This document shows positions 62,708 to 64,000 of a stretch of 64,000 nt of DNA, in pieces (the stretch's first letter is position 1; each line of letters opens with the position of its first letter). The DNA lies in assembly GCF_900102175.1 (NCBI RefSeq), contig NZ_FNKN01000005.1, forward strand, positions 1-64,000, read 5' to 3'. The DNA comes from Microbacterium sp. cf332 (GTDB lineage Bacteria; Actinomycetota; Actinomycetes; Actinomycetales; Microbacteriaceae). The notes beneath the pieces are model-generated. The model was not told the origin of the DNA. It saw only the letters and a program-made list of their open reading frames with translations, and searched no databases. The translations under genes were made by a program, and so were the position numbers.

Positions 62708-63771
62708 CCCGTGCGACCCCTCGCCGCGAGCCCCTCGTCCTCGGCATCGAGACCAGCTGCGACGAGACCGGCATCGGCATCGTTCGCGGGCGATCACTGC
62801 TGTCGAACACCATCGCGAGCTCGATGGCCGAGCATGCCCGCTACGGCGGGGTGGTCCCCGAGGTCGCGGCGCGGGCGCACCTCGAGGCCCTCCAACCGGC
62901 GATCGAGGCGGCGGTGGCCGAGGCGGGCGTGTCGCTCGACGAGCTCGACGCCGTGGCCGTGACGAGCGGTCCGGGCCTCGCCGGTGCGCTGATGGTGGGG
63001 GTGGGGGCCGCGAAGGCCCTCGCGGTCTCGCTCGGCGCCCCGCTCTACGCCGTGAACCACCTCGTCGGCCACATCGCCGCGGACATCCTGACCGGCGACG
63101 ACGTCGAGTACCCGACCGTCGCGCTCCTGGTGAGCGGTGGACACACCTCGCTCCTGCTCGTGCGCGATCTGGTCTCGGACGTCGAGATGCTCGGCGAGAC
63201 GATGGATGACGCCGCCGGCGAGGCGTTCGACAAGATCGCGCGCATCCTCGGACTGCCGTACCCGGGCGGTCCCGAGATCGATCGGGCCGCGGCGGCCGGC
63301 GATCCGAACGCCATCCGGTTCCCGCGGGGACTCTCCCGCGCCTCCGACATGGCCGCGCACCGCTACGACTTCTCGTTCTCGGGCCTCAAGACCGCCGTGG
63401 CCCGGTGGGTGGAGCAGCGCGAGGCCGCGGGTGAGACGGTACCCGTCGCCGACGTCGCGGCCTCGTTCCGCGAGGCGGTCGTCGACGTCCTCGTCACGAA
63501 GGCCCTCGACGCGTGCGCGCAGCACGGTGTGCCGCGGCTGCTGCTCGGCGGTGGCGTGATCGCGAACCGCCGGCTCCGCGACGTCGCGCTCGAACGTGCC
63601 GCCGCCGCGGGCGTCGCCGTGCGCATCCCGCCTCTCAGCCTGTGCACCGACAACGGCGCCATGATCGCGGCCCTCGCCGCCGAGCTCATCTCGTCGGGCG
63701 CCGAGCCCTCCACCCTCGCGTTCGGCGCGGACTCCACCCTTCCCGTGACCGAGATCCAGGTCCGCGGATGA
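62704..63771 (+). CDS. tsaD: tRNA N6-threonylcarbamoyladenosine transferase TsaD
   Basis: 355 aa. [16 protein letters not shown] opens the ASKHA fold; the metal-binding HxxxH is in [43 protein letters not shown] segment ([18 protein letters not shown] here), [10 protein letters not shown] and [12 protein letters not shown] complete it. Catalyses transfer of threonylcarbamoyl to A37. ATGA overlap with rimI and with the next gene. Confidence 0.97.
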   Translation: MTRATPRREPLVLGIETSCDETGIGIVRGRSLLSNTIASSMAEHARYGGVVPEVAARAHLEALQPAIEAAVAEAGVSLDELDAVAVTSGPGLAGALMVGVGAAKALAVSLGAPLYAVNHLVGHIAADILTGDDVEYPTVALLVSGGHTSLLLVRDLVSDVEMLGETMDDAAGEAFDKIARILGLPYPGGPEIDRAAAAGDPNAIRFPRGLSRASDMAAHRYDFSFSGLKTAVARWVEQREAAGETVPVADVAASFREAVVDVLVTKALDACAQHGVPRLLLGGGVIANRRLRDVALERAAAAGVAVRIPPLSLCTDNGAMIAALAAELISSGAEPSTLAFGADSTLPVTEIQVRG

Positions 63772-64000
63772 GCGACGACCGCGCCCGCAGCCCGCGCCCG
63801 GCGGTGGAGGCGCCCTCCGACGACGTCGTCGCGGCGCCCGGCGTCACCGCTTTGCCCGGTGAGCATCGCGGCGGGTTCCAGCGCGAGTTCACGCAGCCCA
63901 CGCCGCTGGCCGTGCCGATCGAGGTCGAGCGCGAGACTGAGGCGCCCCGGGTGGAATGGGCACCCGCACCCGAGGTGCTGCCCCGATCCGGGGCCTGGGC
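63768..64000 (+). CDS. Start of an unknown gene, truncated by the window end
   Basis: 77 codons visible from an ATG that overlaps the tsaD stop by 4 nt, so it belongs to the same operon. The N-terminus is Pro/Glu/Ala-rich and looks disordered ([20 protein letters not shown]), without membrane or motif signals. No function can be given. Confidence 0.55.
   Translation, partial: MSDDRARSPRPAVEAPSDDVVAAPGVTALPGEHRGGFQREFTQPTPLAVPIEVERETEAPRVEWAPAPEVLPRSGAW

Overview
The window is high-GC DNA with actinobacterial signatures: a CsbD-like protein, an actinobacterial nitrilase/NCS1 locus, an rplM-rpsI-glmM block, a coaA/glmS/acpS/alr/tsaEBD block, many GTG starts, 4-nt ATGA/GTGA overlaps and leaderless promoters (TAnnnT followed by 6-7 nt and then the start codon). 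The small DUF7882-type protein, the DUF222-like HNH endonuclease and the secreted LQKEQ-domain protein point to Microbacteriaceae, most likely Microbacterium or a close relative. I saw no tRNA, rRNA, CRISPR, insertion sequence or prophage.

Layout. 0-12.8 kb is mixed metabolism: a partial HNH nuclease, a LuxR regulator, a GntR regulator facing an ascorbate-type PTS permease plus SIS sugar-phosphate protein, small conserved proteins, a lipoprotein, an SDR enzyme, a nitrilase-NCS1 permease pair and an ASCH protein. 11.5-16.3 kb holds a likely aminoacyl-phosphatidylglycerol synthase/hydrolase pair placed tail to tail and a secreted LQKEQ-domain protein. 16.5-25.2 kb holds CsbD, an orphan ECF-like sigma factor, a flavin oxidoreductase-GH13 operon, a divergent membrane kinase-like protein and two orphan histidine kinases. 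25.4-29.0 kb is rplM-rpsI-glmM and a ferredoxin-reductase-like flavoprotein.

29-53.5 kb is an exopolysaccharide (EPS)/cell-surface locus on both strands: a GH71 alpha-1,3-glucanase, a Wzz/BY-kinase, a Wzy-like polymerase, gmd and fcl (GDP-fucose), two glycosyltransferases, a WcaF-like acetyltransferase, a Wzx-like flippase, a hexapeptide acyltransferase, an SGNH hydrolase, a CDP-alcohol phosphotransferase, an 1837-aa surface adhesin, a WbaP-like initiating sugar transferase, a TagD-like cytidylyltransferase and a second copy of the divergent kinase-like protein. 53.4-64 kb returns to core genes: ppx/gppA, coaA, a secreted lipase-like protein, glmS, acpS, alr, tsaE, tsaB, rimI and tsaD.

The most unusual signal is RNA-level. 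Two intergenic loci (29.1 kb and 56.2 kb) each look like a small RNA with its own -10 box and two or three strong hairpins whose loops carry CCCCAA. Many EPS-locus genes carry the complement, UUGGGGA, in their leaders, often where the Shine-Dalgarno (SD) sequence sits. Several loop/leader pairs match perfectly over 9 nt. I infer a C-rich-loop sRNA regulon that controls translation of surface-polysaccharide genes, similar in principle to actinobacterial 6C RNA but with a different loop motif. More C-loop hairpins lie at 20.4 and 55.7-56.05 kb. Three consecutive EPS promoters at 50.8-51.7 kb also carry mini-ORFs whose stop codon overlaps the next start by 4 nt.
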